Of a DNA stretch of 64,000 nt, positions 1-9,473 are shown piece by piece; the first letter of the stretch is position 1, and the number at the start of each line of letters is the position of its first letter. The stretch comes from Lactobacillus sp. (GTDB taxonomy: Bacteria > Bacillota > Bacilli > Lactobacillales > Lactobacillaceae). Where the stretch lies: NCBI GenBank assembly GCA_022651245.1, contig JALCQM010000002.1, positions 1 through 64,000 on the forward strand, read 5' to 3'. Under the pieces are notes generated by a model, which worked only from the letters and a program-made list of their open reading frames with translations, ran no database searches and was not told where the DNA came from. Position numbers and translations under genes: made by a program.

Positions 1-1
1 C

Positions 2-841
2 TCTCGAATATCTTCTCTCACATCGTTGTCCTCCTTGGATCCGATGTGGTTGATGATATCAAAAAATGTAGGAAAACCGACAATTTCAAATCGCCATTAT
101 CCTACATTTTACGACCGCCATTTACACAGTTCGCCGACGTTTCTACAAGTTTTAAAAAATACGATCATTATCAGTACGATGAAGGTGATATTTGTCTTTC
201 CGATTCCTGTCCTAATGGCATTCTTGCTTAACAGTAATCCAGTGATGAAATTCCGCAAAGCAGTGCAATCTGTTATCTACTTACCCCATTTTCTTTCTTG
301 GGTTGTCATTGCAGGGATTTGGATTGCGTTCCTAGATCCTCAAACTGGCGGGGTTAATCAAGCTCTAAATATTTTTCATCTGCCATCCATGGATTTTATG
401 ACGCAAAAGGGGGCAATTCGATGGGTCTTAGTCTTTTCTGAAATGTGGCGTAGCGCAGGTTGGGATTCAATTATTTACTTAGCAGCAATCCTTAAGATTA
501 GTCCGAGTCTATATGAAGCAGCTTATATTGATGGCGCAACTCCCTTCCAACAGACGCGTTATATTACTTTTCCAGCTTTGACGACGACTATCGTAACCGT
601 ATTTATCTTGAATTTAGGATTTTTCATGAACGCTGGTTTTGATCAAGTCTTCAATATGATGAACGATTCAGTCATTAGTGTTGTTGATATCCTCGATACT
701 TACGTTTATCGAATCGGTTTACAGAATGGCCAATACTCGATTGCAACCGCGGCGAGCCTATTCAAAGGATTAATCGGAATGGTGTTAATTCTGGGGACCC
801 ACTTTACGTCTAAAAAACTGACAGGAAAGGGCGTGTGGTAA
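2..841 (+). CDS. CUT1 sugar ABC transporter permease, LplB-like (5' end missing or broken)
   Basis: Membrane permease of a carbohydrate ABC importer. From about base 131 (residues SPTFLQVLKNT) it reads as an LplB-type permease with several membrane segments and the EAA loop that docks the ATPase (EAAYIDGATPFQQ). It partners the next permease and the lipoprotein at 1750. No ATPase gene is nearby, which is usual for CUT1 systems that share an MsmX-like ATPase. The frame is open to the left edge, but bases 2-130 do not give the expected N-terminus. Frame +1 over bases 1-60 looks at least as family-like, so a frameshift or sequence error near the edge is possible. Stop overlaps the next start (TAATG). 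Confidence 0.8.
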   Translation, partial: SRISSLTSLSSLDPMWLMISKNVGKPTISNRHYPTFYDRHLHSSPTFLQVLKNTIIISTMKVIFVFPIPVLMAFLLNSNPVMKFRKAVQSVIYLPHFLSWVVIAGIWIAFLDPQTGGVNQALNIFHLPSMDFMTQKGAIRWVLVFSEMWRSAGWDSIIYLAAILKISPSLYEAAYIDGATPFQQTRYITFPALTTTIVTVFILNLGFFMNAGFDQVFNMMNDSVISVVDILDTYVYRIGLQNGQYSIATAASLFKGLIGMVLILGTHFTSKKLTGKGVW

Positions 842-1728
842 TGGTTAAGCAGAGAAAGCTATCACCAGGGATTATCGTTAATACCATAGTTCTAGCATTT
901 GTTGGAATTTTGATGGTTATTCCAATATTGAATATCCTTGCCCAGTCGCTAACGAGTCCAGAAAAAATGAGTCAATTAAGCGGATTAGATATTCTACCTA
1001 AAGGATTTACGTTAACAAATTACCAGATATTATTTGCAAATCCTCAGGTTGTCCGCAGTCTACTGATTTCTGTTTTTCTAACAATTGTTGGTACAGCTGC
1101 TAGCTTGTTTTTGACCGCCATCACAGCGTATGTTTTGACGCGTCCCTTCTTTGTGGGTAAGAACTTTTTCATGGTTGTTTTGATTATCTTAATGGTCTTT
1201 GAGCCCGGACTAGTTCAGGAATACTTTGTGGTTAAAGATCTGGGGTTACTTAATTCACTGTGGTCGATCATCCTTTACAAAACGATTGATGTTTATTATT
1301 TGATTATCATGATGCGCTTCTTTGAAGATATCCCAGATTCGATCATTGAGTCAGCGGAGCTGGATGGTGCCAATCATTTTGATATCTTCACTAAAATTGT
1401 CTTACCGCTGTCTAAAACAGCGATGGCGACGATGGGATTATTCTATGGTGTCTTTCGTTGGAATGAATATTTCCGTGCGTCAATTTACATTAATGATCCG
1501 GCTAAGTGGCCACTACAGGTATTGATGCGTCAATTTGTTGTTTTAAACGACAACTCTTCGATGTTAAACGCATCGGGAGCTTTGCCCGCCAATATTATTA
1601 AAAATATCAACTTTACATCTTTGAAGTCTGCGACCATCATCGTTTCCATTATTCCACTGCTGTTACTGTATCCCATGATTCTAAAGTTCTTTACTGAAGG
1701 CACAATGGATGGCGGCGTTAAAGAGTAG
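841..1728 (+). CDS. CUT1 sugar ABC transporter permease, LplC-like
   Basis: Second membrane subunit of the importer, 295 aa, with about six membrane segments and a clear EAA loop (ESAELDGANHFDIFTKIVLPL). I chose the ATG at 841, which overlaps the TAA of the upstream permease and lies about 10 bases from AGGAAAGG; a GTG at 835 in the same frame is the alternative. The N-terminus (one membrane span, then a loop with the SLTSPE motif) is typical of LplC/YtcP-like proteins. Translational coupling implies 1:1 production with the first permease. The substrate cannot be read from the sequence. Confidence 0.9.
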   Translation: MVKQRKLSPGIIVNTIVLAFVGILMVIPILNILAQSLTSPEKMSQLSGLDILPKGFTLTNYQILFANPQVVRSLLISVFLTIVGTAASLFLTAITAYVLTRPFFVGKNFFMVVLIILMVFEPGLVQEYFVVKDLGLLNSLWSIILYKTIDVYYLIIMMRFFEDIPDSIIESAELDGANHFDIFTKIVLPLSKTAMATMGLFYGVFRWNEYFRASIYINDPAKWPLQVLMRQFVVLNDNSSMLNASGALPANIIKNINFTSLKSATIIVSIIPLLLLYPMILKFFTEGTMDGGVKE

Positions 1729-1749
1729 CCGCAAAGGAGGAGCATTATC

Positions 1750-3207
1750 ATGAAAAAGTTCAAGGTCCTAGGGTTGACCCTGGCAGCGTTAGCACTTTTG
1801 GTAGCTGGATGTGGGAAGAAGCAAGCAACTGCAACCAAAGATAGTAGTGGCGCGACGATCATTAAAATTGCTTATAAGGACGATAACTCTAGTAATAAGG
1901 TAGCTAAACAGTATTACACAGAGTTAGCCAAAGAATTGAAGAAAAAAGAAAAGATCAACGTTAAATTTAAAGTGGTTGATTTACCTAGTGAGGGCTACTC
2001 CGATAAATTAAACTTACAGATTTCAAGTGGTGATATTCCAGACATTATTTATTTCCAGGGTGGGGATACGCCATTTGCACAGCAAGGTGTTTTGGAAGAC
2101 TTGAGACCGTATGTGAAGAAGTCTAAGTATCTTAAATCTGAAATGACCGAGACAAATCAAAAACGCCTGAACAATTATCCATACCTGCTGTGGATCAAGC
2201 CGTTATCCGCATCAGTGCCAGTCGTCAAGAAGAGTGTTTTAGCACAAGTTCCAGATGCCGATACTTTAATTCAGAATCCAACTGTTGATAATTATAAAAA
2301 GCTTTTAACAGAATTGGTGGGTAAAAAAGATGGTAAAGGCAACGCCGCAACATATGGGATAACAACGGCGGGTACTGTGGACGAACTAGATTCAATTTTC
2401 GATATGGCGTTCGGCAATACCTCAACGTGGGTTAAACAAGACGGTAAGTATGTCTATAAGCGCACTTCTGATAACGAAAAGAAGAAAATTGCATTTTATC
2501 GGGATCTGTATAAACAAGGAATCCTGGATAAGTCATTCCTCACCAAGAAGTGGGATACCAAAGAATCAGCGTTTTATGATGGTAAGTCAGGGATGATTTT
2601 AGGCACCTCCGGTAAGGTTGTCGATTTATATAATGATAAGGTCAAGCAATTGTCTAATGATACATTGGTTGCCTTACCGCCTGCTAAGGGTGTTGCCCAA
2701 GGCTATGGTGCCACTGATTTGTCCAAAGAAGATCGGGGAATTGCTATTTCGAGTCAATCCCCAAACAAAAAAATTGCGTTTAAAATCTTAGACTATTTAG
2801 GAAGCCCAGAAGGTCAATTATTAGATCGGTTCGGGTTTAAAAATTACCAATATAAGCTTGTGAACAATAAAGTTGAGCTGACCGATAAGGCGGCTGACTG
2901 GTATGCACGGTTCTGGGAACCTCGTAAGGTGACAATCCCGTATAAGCTTGAACACAGTTTGATGAGTGGCGTTGCAGATAACTCAATGGATAAGGTCGAT
3001 CAATACTATACTGCAGATAATTCGTTTATTATGCCTGAAAAATATGTCACTAAGTGGGATGCTGCCGAGAATGTCTACAAAGAGTATGTCGCCGATGCGA
3101 TTACGGGTAAAAAGAGCTTAGATGATTTTGATAAGTTTATTTCTGACTGGAACGCTGCAGGTGGGAAGTTAGTGACCGAATACGCCAATAAGCATATTAA
3201 GGAATAA
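1750..3207 (+). CDS. Extracellular solute-binding lipoprotein of the sugar ABC importer
   Basis: Binds the substrate outside the membrane and delivers it to the permeases at 2-1728. The 485-aa product starts with a lysine-bearing signal peptide and lipobox LVAGC, so Cys21 should be lipidated. Length and texture fit the LplA/YtcQ-like CUT1 binding proteins: SSGDIPDII near residue 95, then many Asp, Lys and Tyr. A strong AAAGGAGGAG site precedes the ATG. The next gene begins three bases after the stop, so the binding protein and the glycohydrolase are one transcript. An oligosaccharide or glycoside ligand is inferred from family only. Confidence 0.88.
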   Translation: MKKFKVLGLTLAALALLVAGCGKKQATATKDSSGATIIKIAYKDDNSSNKVAKQYYTELAKELKKKEKINVKFKVVDLPSEGYSDKLNLQISSGDIPDIIYFQGGDTPFAQQGVLEDLRPYVKKSKYLKSEMTETNQKRLNNYPYLLWIKPLSASVPVVKKSVLAQVPDADTLIQNPTVDNYKKLLTELVGKKDGKGNAATYGITTAGTVDELDSIFDMAFGNTSTWVKQDGKYVYKRTSDNEKKKIAFYRDLYKQGILDKSFLTKKWDTKESAFYDGKSGMILGTSGKVVDLYNDKVKQLSNDTLVALPPAKGVAQGYGATDLSKEDRGIAISSQSPNKKIAFKILDYLGSPEGQLLDRFGFKNYQYKLVNNKVELTDKAADWYARFWEPRKVTIPYKLEHSLMSGVADNSMDKVDQYYTADNSFIMPEKYVTKWDAAENVYKEYVADAITGKKSLDDFDKFISDWNAAGGKLVTEYANKHIKE

Positions 3208-3209
3208 TC

Positions 3210-4364
3210 ATGAAAAAAGACTTTGCAGATCGAGTTTTAGGAGTTGTGTTGGGAACTGCATACGGAGACGCTCTAGGTGCGACCATTGAAAAATTGAGTT
3301 ATGAACAGATCAAAACACGTTATGGGGAAATCCAAGATATTCGCCATGCGTGGTATAAGGCAGAGTATCCTGCTGCGGAAAGAAATAACCGAATGCGCGG
3401 ATTTGGTATTGTCACAGATGATACCTTAATGACGGTTGCATTGATTCAAACGTATTTGAAGTATCAGCGACACATTGATAGCTGGGATATGGGAAAGGAA
3501 TTTGTTCGACAGTTAGTTTATGAGAAGCGATATATTCCAGAATTTGGACATGAGGCTGTGATTCAAGATCGGCTTTTCTATCCAGAAAAATATATTTTTC
3601 AGCGGCACGTTCTGGCTAATTGTGAGCCTCGTGAAGGTGGTTATGGCAACATGATCAACTGTGGTGCGGCGATGTACGTTGCACCAATTGGGGTTATGAA
3701 CGCAGGGAATCCTCAGCGTGCTTATGATGAAGCTATTTTGTTTGCTTGTGGTCATCAGGCCAGCTACGGCTTGGAAGCAGCAGGCGTGCTTGCGGCTTGT
3801 GTGGCTGCGGCCTTTATAGCAAACGCAGTAATAGCAGATATTGTTGCTGCGGCATTAGCTGTTGCCAAAGATGGGACTAAGAAAGCTATCCAGTCGATGG
3901 TGGTTGAAGCAACGCGGTTACGCGAAAAAGAAATTTTTGATCAAGACGTTGTCGTTAATGCGTTTCATCAAGTTATGCAGCAATATTCCCCTATGGGAGA
4001 TGACGTTGCCCGCCGGGAGGATAAATTAGGAATTCCATCCGATCATTATACGCCGTCACGTTTGTACAGTATTGAGGAGTTACCGATGGCACTGGGTTAT
4101 TTGGTTCTTTATGATGGTGACTTTAAGCAGGCAGTGATTAAAGCAATCAACTCAGGCCGAGATACTGATTCTATTGGGGTGATGGTCAGCGTGATTTGCG
4201 GGGCGATGCAAGGATCTCAAATCATATCGAAAGAAGACCGTGACTTACTTGAAGAAGTTAATCGTTTGGCGTTACGGGAAAATGCCGCGTCACTGGCGAC
4301 AACCGCGCGAAAAGTCATTGCTAGAGATATTTCACTTGCTCAGCAGCAAGAGACGGTGCTTTGA
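3210..4364 (+). CDS. ADP-ribosylglycohydrolase-family enzyme (DraG/ARH fold)
   Basis: A 384-aa all-helical hydrolase of the ADP-ribosylglycohydrolase family, which cleaves N- or O-ribosyl bonds using two magnesium ions. Visible landmarks are GTAYGDALGA at the N-terminus, TDDT near residue 71 (first metal motif) and NSGRDTDSIG near residue 312 (second metal motif, with Arg in place of the usual second Gly). It has no secretion signal, so it acts in the cytoplasm. It is wedged between a sugar-binding lipoprotein and a second family member, so the likely substrate is the imported compound or its derivative rather than ADP-ribosylated protein. That is inference. Confidence 0.85.
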   Translation: MKKDFADRVLGVVLGTAYGDALGATIEKLSYEQIKTRYGEIQDIRHAWYKAEYPAAERNNRMRGFGIVTDDTLMTVALIQTYLKYQRHIDSWDMGKEFVRQLVYEKRYIPEFGHEAVIQDRLFYPEKYIFQRHVLANCEPREGGYGNMINCGAAMYVAPIGVMNAGNPQRAYDEAILFACGHQASYGLEAAGVLAACVAAAFIANAVIADIVAAALAVAKDGTKKAIQSMVVEATRLREKEIFDQDVVVNAFHQVMQQYSPMGDDVARREDKLGIPSDHYTPSRLYSIEELPMALGYLVLYDGDFKQAVIKAINSGRDTDSIGVMVSVICGAMQGSQIISKEDRDLLEEVNRLALRENAASLATTARKVIARDISLAQQQETVL

Positions 4365-4380
4365 AAAGAGGTATTAATCT

Positions 4381-6480
4381 ATGGACCATAATCAGGTAGA
4401 AAAAATATATGCAGGATTCCTAGGGAAATGTTTTGGCGTGCGATTGGGCGCGCCAGTAGAGCCAGCTATTTGGACGTATCAAAAGATCCGTGAGGTTTAT
4501 GGGCATCTGGATCATTTCACGAAAGATTATAAAAACTTTGCTGCTGATGATGATACAAATGGACCAACGTTTTTCCACCGGCAGCTGTTACAAAAGACCG
4601 ACCCGGCAGAAATGAGCGCTAATGACGTCGCTAAGGCCTGGCTGAACTTTGGCCGCGAAAATATTGGGATGTTTTGGTGGGGTGGTGATCATGTCAGTAC
4701 CGAACACACAGCCTACCTGAACTTGTTACGGGGGATGCAACCACCGGCATCGGGATCAATTGAAACGAATGGCAAGGAGCTGGCAGAACAGATCGGTGGC
4801 CAAATCTTCATCGATACGTGGGGATTATTGTTTTTGGGCAAACCTGCGGAGGCAGCTAGGCATGCACGAATGGCGGCGACAGTTTCTCATGATGGGGATG
4901 CTTTGGAGGGTGCCAATTTCATTGCCGCTGCTATTGCGGCCGCATACAACCACACCGAAATCCAGGATGTCATTTTTGATGCTTTACAGTATGTTGATCA
5001 GAGCTCACTTTATTATCAAGTGCTGGTTGCGGTACAAGAGTTCCACCAAAAGCATCCAGAGGATTGGTACGACTGTATCCGTTACTTGCATGAGGAATGG
5101 GGCTATGACAAATATGGTGGTGTCGTGCATGTGATTCCTAATGCCGGTGTTTGCATGATGGCTTTACTGTATGGTGCAGGTGACTATGCCAAAACGATTG
5201 AGATTGCAGCGATGGCCGGTTGGGATACAGACTGCAATGCGGGAAACGTTGGAACAATTTTAGGGGTATTAAATGGTCTTGATGGCCTACCTGCAAGATT
5301 TCGCCGTGTGACAAATGATACTTATATTACTTCTAGTGTCGCGGGACAATTGAATATTGTTGATATTCCAACATTTGTTGGAGAGACGGCGCGACTATCC
5401 TGTCGAATGAACCACGAACCACTTCCAACGTTTCTAAGTCACGATTATCGATTGGGTGACATTTATTATGACTTCCTGTTGCCAGGAGCGACTCACGGTT
5501 TTCGGACAGATAATGCATTTAAGACAGAATTGTCGGGAATAGAAATCGATAATAAGAATGTGTTAGGTGTTTTGATTGATCGTATGGTAGTAGGGGATAT
5601 TAGCCATGTGTACAACAAAACGTATTACCGACGGGCAGATTTTAGCGATGAGCGGTATAAACCAACCTTTGCACCTCAAGCTTATTCAGGCCAGCAGGTG
5701 GATATGAAGGTGTTCTTTGAAAAATGGCAGGGTGACGATGTGCTCGTACGGCCATATGTGCGCGATGATTTTTCCCATCGCCGATATTATGCAGAATCTG
5801 TGACCCTAAAGGCAGATCAATGGCAAACTGTTACGTTTGTGGTACCAGAGCTTAACGGCAGCTTTGCTGATGAGGTGGGATTTGAGATTACGACAAATTC
5901 GCCGCTATCGAACCGTTTATTTGGACGTATTGATTTAGGTTTATTTACGGTGTCAGGGACGCCGAGATACTCGATCGATTTTGCAAAGCAGGCGTATGAG
6001 TTCCTCAACGTTACGCCGTTTGCGCACAATCGTGGAGAGCGAAGCCTTGATAATGGGGCGATGGTCTTAACAAGTACTGATGATCAAGGTTGCAGTGCAT
6101 TTTCTGGAAGTTACTATGCTTCTGATTTGACGCTTGCATGTACTTTCGAACCTTGCTATGGTAACTATCAAAAGCTCCTATTCCGTGCTCGCGGTATTCG
6201 TCAGTACTACGAGATCGGATTTGATGGTAATAATCAGATCACACTTTCCGAAGTGGACTTTGATCATCGTAAAGTGCTGGGACAAGCACAATATAGTTGG
6301 CAAACAGGGCGGCGCTATCAATTGCAGTTAATAGTTGCGGATAGCGAATGTCGGTTCAGCGTCGATGGTCAAGAAGTGCTTGTGGTCAATAATCTTGATC
6401 CCCATTTGGCGGGGATGTATGGGTTCAAGATCAACCATGAGGGACAGGCTAAAATTAGGGAGATCGTGATCAATAAGTAG
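4381..6480 (+). CDS. ADP-ribosylglycohydrolase-family enzyme with C-terminal beta-rich domain
   Basis: A 699-aa protein. Residues 1 to about 340 form an ADP-ribosylglycohydrolase domain: FLGKCFGVRLGAPVE, then ADDDTNGP as first metal motif and GWDTDCNAGN near residue 282 as second. The remaining 350 residues are rich in aromatic residues and beta strands, ending in a region resembling a concanavalin-like sugar-binding fold. That layout suggests a carbohydrate-active role. It follows the first enzyme after a 16-base gap with its own ribosome site AAAGAGG. No signal peptide. The substrate is unknown; a ribosylated or glycosylated small molecule is the simplest idea. Confidence 0.82.
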   Translation: MDHNQVEKIYAGFLGKCFGVRLGAPVEPAIWTYQKIREVYGHLDHFTKDYKNFAADDDTNGPTFFHRQLLQKTDPAEMSANDVAKAWLNFGRENIGMFWWGGDHVSTEHTAYLNLLRGMQPPASGSIETNGKELAEQIGGQIFIDTWGLLFLGKPAEAARHARMAATVSHDGDALEGANFIAAAIAAAYNHTEIQDVIFDALQYVDQSSLYYQVLVAVQEFHQKHPEDWYDCIRYLHEEWGYDKYGGVVHVIPNAGVCMMALLYGAGDYAKTIEIAAMAGWDTDCNAGNVGTILGVLNGLDGLPARFRRVTNDTYITSSVAGQLNIVDIPTFVGETARLSCRMNHEPLPTFLSHDYRLGDIYYDFLLPGATHGFRTDNAFKTELSGIEIDNKNVLGVLIDRMVVGDISHVYNKTYYRRADFSDERYKPTFAPQAYSGQQVDMKVFFEKWQGDDVLVRPYVRDDFSHRRYYAESVTLKADQWQTVTFVVPELNGSFADEVGFEITTNSPLSNRLFGRIDLGLFTVSGTPRYSIDFAKQAYEFLNVTPFAHNRGERSLDNGAMVLTSTDDQGCSAFSGSYYASDLTLACTFEPCYGNYQKLLFRARGIRQYYEIGFDGNNQITLSEVDFDHRKVLGQAQYSWQTGRRYQLQLIVADSECRFSVDGQEVLVVNNLDPHLAGMYGFKINHEGQAKIREIVINK

Positions 6481-6493
6481 TGTGGGTGATTAA

Positions 6494-7465
6494 ATGGCGA
6501 CAATCAGGAATGTGGCCGCAAAAGCGGGAGTTTCAATTGCGACGGTCTCGCGGTACATTAACCACAATGGGTATGTGAGCGAAAAGGCCCAGCAGAAAAT
6601 TGAAGCTGCGATTGCATCGCTAGATTATTTACCTAACGAAGTAGCACGCTCCTTATCAACAAAAACATCTTCTTTAGTGGGGGTTATCGTTCCAGATTTA
6701 AGAAATCCGTATTTCCCACAGCTTGTCGAAGGCGTTGAAAAGGAATTAAAGCAAGACCACTATGGTATTTTGCTAGGAAGCACTGATCAGCGAGAAGAAT
6801 TTGAAGATTACTTAGACAAATTACTGCAAAATAATGTTGTGGGTATTATCTCGGCGGTTGGCCTCCAGCCGGAGCGAACGCTAAAGATACCCTTTGTTGA
6901 AGTCGACCGGATTTCGGGAGAGACAGGGTACTCTGTTACAACCAATGATTATCAAGGGGGACAGCTGATTGCGCAGCATCTATTAGCCACGTCGTCAATG
7001 CAGCATATCGCTATTGTTAAGGGCCCTCAGCGGGTTGACAAGTCGATGAACCGATTACGTGGAATTCTGGACGGATTGGCTAAGCAAAAATCGCTTAAAA
7101 TTGAACAAATTACGACTTCTACCTTCAGTCTCAAAGATGCTAAAGTGGTTTGGGAAGTGCTTGACCAATACTCGGAGTTACCAGATACAATAATTGCGTC
7201 GAATGACTTGTACGCGATTATCATCATGCAAAAATTGATAGAACGAGGCGTACGAGTACCCGAAGATGTTCAAATTTTTGGGTATGATGGTATCGACTTT
7301 ATTGATATCGTCTCACCGCGTATCACGACCATTAAGCAACCGATCTATCGTTTGGGAGTGCAGACGGCAGATTTGTTATTGGATATTGTGGCGCAGCGCC
7401 CTATCTCCGAAAAGCATCAGGTCTTAGATGTTGCATATGCTCCAGGAAAGACTTTACGCCTGTAA
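6494..7465 (+). CDS. LacI-family transcriptional regulator of the sugar island
   Basis: A 323-aa repressor-type regulator. Residues 3-25 are a canonical LacI helix-turn-helix (TIRNVAAKAGVSIATVSRYI), followed by the hinge helix (PNEVARSLSTK) and a periplasmic-binding-protein-like effector domain beginning VGVIVPDLRNPYFP. It is the last gene of the transport and glycohydrolase cluster, so it most likely controls that cluster in response to the imported sugar. The controlled promoter lies left of the window, so no operator could be checked. Confidence 0.92.
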   Translation: MATIRNVAAKAGVSIATVSRYINHNGYVSEKAQQKIEAAIASLDYLPNEVARSLSTKTSSLVGVIVPDLRNPYFPQLVEGVEKELKQDHYGILLGSTDQREEFEDYLDKLLQNNVVGIISAVGLQPERTLKIPFVEVDRISGETGYSVTTNDYQGGQLIAQHLLATSSMQHIAIVKGPQRVDKSMNRLRGILDGLAKQKSLKIEQITTSTFSLKDAKVVWEVLDQYSELPDTIIASNDLYAIIIMQKLIERGVRVPEDVQIFGYDGIDFIDIVSPRITTIKQPIYRLGVQTADLLLDIVAQRPISEKHQVLDVAYAPGKTLRL

Positions 7466-7483
7466 TTGATTTTTAATAAACGA

Positions 7484-7509
7484 AAGGCGCCCCTTCGCAA
7501 GGGCGCCTT
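7484..7509. terminator. Hairpin terminator between convergent LacI and DMT genes
   Basis: GC-rich inverted repeat (AAGGCGCCC paired with GGGCGCCTT). A weak T stretch follows on the minus strand and a weaker one on the plus strand. It sits 18 bases after the LacI-family stop and could serve both convergent genes. Confidence 0.7.
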
Positions 7510-7577
7510 ACTTATAGAATGTTGGGTAGCCTTAATTAAAGCCAGTAACGATTGGGGTGCTGGTAGGAGCATGTCTC

Positions 7578-8471
7578 TTAAGTTCGCCGGCGGAATTGCC
7601 ACAGCCGCCGCAGCCCGACTTGCATCAAGAGTAAGGCGAAGATGATCAGGCCTCCGCCGATCAACAGGTCTTGCGTGAAGGGCTCAAACCCGAACGCCAC
7701 GGAAAAGATGCTGCCGAACATCGACTCTGTCATCAGGATCAATCCGGCTGGTGTGGGGTCGGTGAAGCGCTGGCCGACCACTTGCAGGGTCTGGGCGCCG
7801 AAGCTGGAGATGATCCCCAGCACGATCACCGGCCACAAGCCGGCTTGCCAATCGATGGCAGCGTAAGTCTGGCGTTCGAATAATCCCGTGTAGAAAAGCC
7901 CGCCGACGCCTTGGACGACGCCCAGCATGAAGGCCAACACCCATGGGCTGGTTTCGGTGACGCTACCGAAGTAGACGATCTGTAAGGCGTAGAAGAAGGC
8001 GGAGAGGATCGTCAGTAGGTCGCCGAGATGGAGGCTCAAGCCGTGGGAAAAGACGCCGGTCAAAAAGGCCATGCCGACCACGCAGATCATGATCGCGAGG
8101 TAACTTTTAGGTTCTGGTCGCTGGTGGAAAAAGAGCCAGACGATGAACGGCACCAGCACCACGTAGATGGCGGTCAAAAAGGCGTTGTTGGCTGGCGTGG
8201 TGTACATCAGCCCGATGGTTTGCACTTGGTAGCCCAAGAAGTTGATCCCACCGGCGATCAAGCCGACGCGCAAGTCGGCTTTGGTCATGTGGTTGATCGC
8301 GCGATGAAAGAATAAATAGGCCAAGCCGGCATAGATGAAGCCGCGGATTGCGTTGATCAACCCGGCGTGCATCCCGGCGTTCGTGGCCAGCTTCGAAAAA
8401 ATATACCCAGCGCCCCAGATGATGGCTGCACCCAACAGCATCAGGTTCGCGCGCGTTTTTGAAATCTGCAT
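7578..8471 (-). CDS. DMT-superfamily (EamA) transporter
   Basis: A 297-aa inner-membrane protein with ten hydrophobic segments in two repeats, typical of EamA drug/metabolite exporters: NLMLLGAAIIWGAGYIFSK at the N-terminus and ILGIISSFGAQTLQVV with a conserved proline-containing segment in the second half. The start is the ATG whose complement is 8469-8471, preceded by GGGGGAG; the longer open frame to 8540 lacks a ribosome site. Substrate unknown; members export amino acids, metabolites or drugs. It is monocistronic and diverges from the TerC gene. Confidence 0.9.
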   Translation of the reverse strand: MQISKTRANLMLLGAAIIWGAGYIFSKLATNAGMHAGLINAIRGFIYAGLAYLFFHRAINHMTKADLRVGLIAGGINFLGYQVQTIGLMYTTPANNAFLTAIYVVLVPFIVWLFFHQRPEPKSYLAIMICVVGMAFLTGVFSHGLSLHLGDLLTILSAFFYALQIVYFGSVTETSPWVLAFMLGVVQGVGGLFYTGLFERQTYAAIDWQAGLWPVIVLGIISSFGAQTLQVVGQRFTDPTPAGLILMTESMFGSIFSVAFGFEPFTQDLLIGGGLIIFALLLMQVGLRRLWQFRRRT

Positions 8472-8548
8472 TTGACTCCCCCCAGTGCCTTCAATGTAAC
8501 ACGTTTGACTGGCAGGCGGAAAAAAGATTCTGCGAAGCATGAATTTTA

Positions 8549-8577
8549 TGAGATTTTGGTGAAAACTCTAGTATAAT
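8549..8577 (+). promoter_or_regulatory. Promoter for the TerC-family gene
   Basis: A perfect TATAAT at 8572-8577; the -35 at 8549-8554 is weak. The start point would be near 8584, only some 23 bases before the coding start. That leaves no room for the manganese riboswitch (yybP-ykoY) often found ahead of TerC-family genes. Confidence 0.65.
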
Positions 8578-8606
8578 AGTGACTAAGCTAGAAGGAGGGA
8601 CGACTC

Positions 8607-9359
8607 ATCGACACACTCATCAAGTTATATGCCCCGTTTTTTGAGGCGGCTGATTGGCACGCCGCGATCATGACGGGGTCGGGTCTGATGACGATCCTCA
8701 CACTGGCCATCATGGAATGCCTGTTGTCGGTCGACAACGCTGTGGTGTTGGCGGCGCAAACGGCGACACTGGGTGACCCTAAGCAGGAGCATTCAGCGCT
8801 GATGTGGGGATTGTGGGGTTCATACATATTTCGGTTCATCGCGATCGGCCTTGGCGCCTATTTGATCAAGTTCTGGGGGATCAAGGCGCTGGGTTCGGCT
8901 TACCTATTATATATGGCGATCCATTTCTTCTACGAGCAACACCAACCCAAACCGGCGCATGATGCGGCGCCGGTCACAAAGCCGCGCTCTTTTTGGGGGA
9001 CGGTGGCGGCGATTGTTTTGCTAGACGTCGTGTTTTCGATCGATTCGATCTTGACTGCGCTGGCGTTGGACAATAATCCGGTGATCGTCTTGCTCGGGGG
9101 GATGATCGGGATCTTGGCGATGCGGTTCGTCGCACAGATGATGATCGCCCTTTTGGACCGGATACCGGAGCTTTTGACGATGGCGTATGTGTTGATCGCC
9201 TTCATCGCAATCAAGCTCGGGTTAAGCCTGCCAATGATCGGCATCGAAGTCTCCAACACCTTCTTTTCAATTTTCGTCTTAGCTGCGTTCGGCGTGACGA
9301 TCGGTGTCCACTATTGGCGCCAAAAACATGCGCACGCACGCGAAGAAGAGCACGACTAA
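8607..9359 (+). CDS. TerC/Alx-family membrane protein, probable ATC start
   Basis: A 250-aa integral membrane protein of the TerC family, linked in other bacteria to manganese export, metal loading of exported enzymes or tellurite resistance. The family acidic pairs in membrane helices are visible (LLSVDNAVVLAA near residue 35; DVVFSIDSILTAL near residue 127). The first ATG is at 8670, but the frame continues upstream into IDTLIKLYAPFF, which resembles normal TerC N-termini. An ATC codon at 8607 lies seven bases after GGAGGG, so ATC is the likely initiation codon. If not, the protein starts at 8670 with 229 aa and a poor ribosome site. Confidence 0.85.
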   Translation: MDTLIKLYAPFFEAADWHAAIMTGSGLMTILTLAIMECLLSVDNAVVLAAQTATLGDPKQEHSALMWGLWGSYIFRFIAIGLGAYLIKFWGIKALGSAYLLYMAIHFFYEQHQPKPAHDAAPVTKPRSFWGTVAAIVLLDVVFSIDSILTALALDNNPVIVLLGGMIGILAMRFVAQMMIALLDRIPELLTMAYVLIAFIAIKLGLSLPMIGIEVSNTFFSIFVLAAFGVTIGVHYWRQKHAHAREEEHD

Positions 9360-9473
9360 AGACGCGGATGTTTCACATGTAACGTCTAATCAATCGACGC
9401 GTTCCAACAAAACGCAGGGCTGCTCAGAGCCAGCCTTTTGACACGCAACATCACTGGAATATTCGCGTACACA

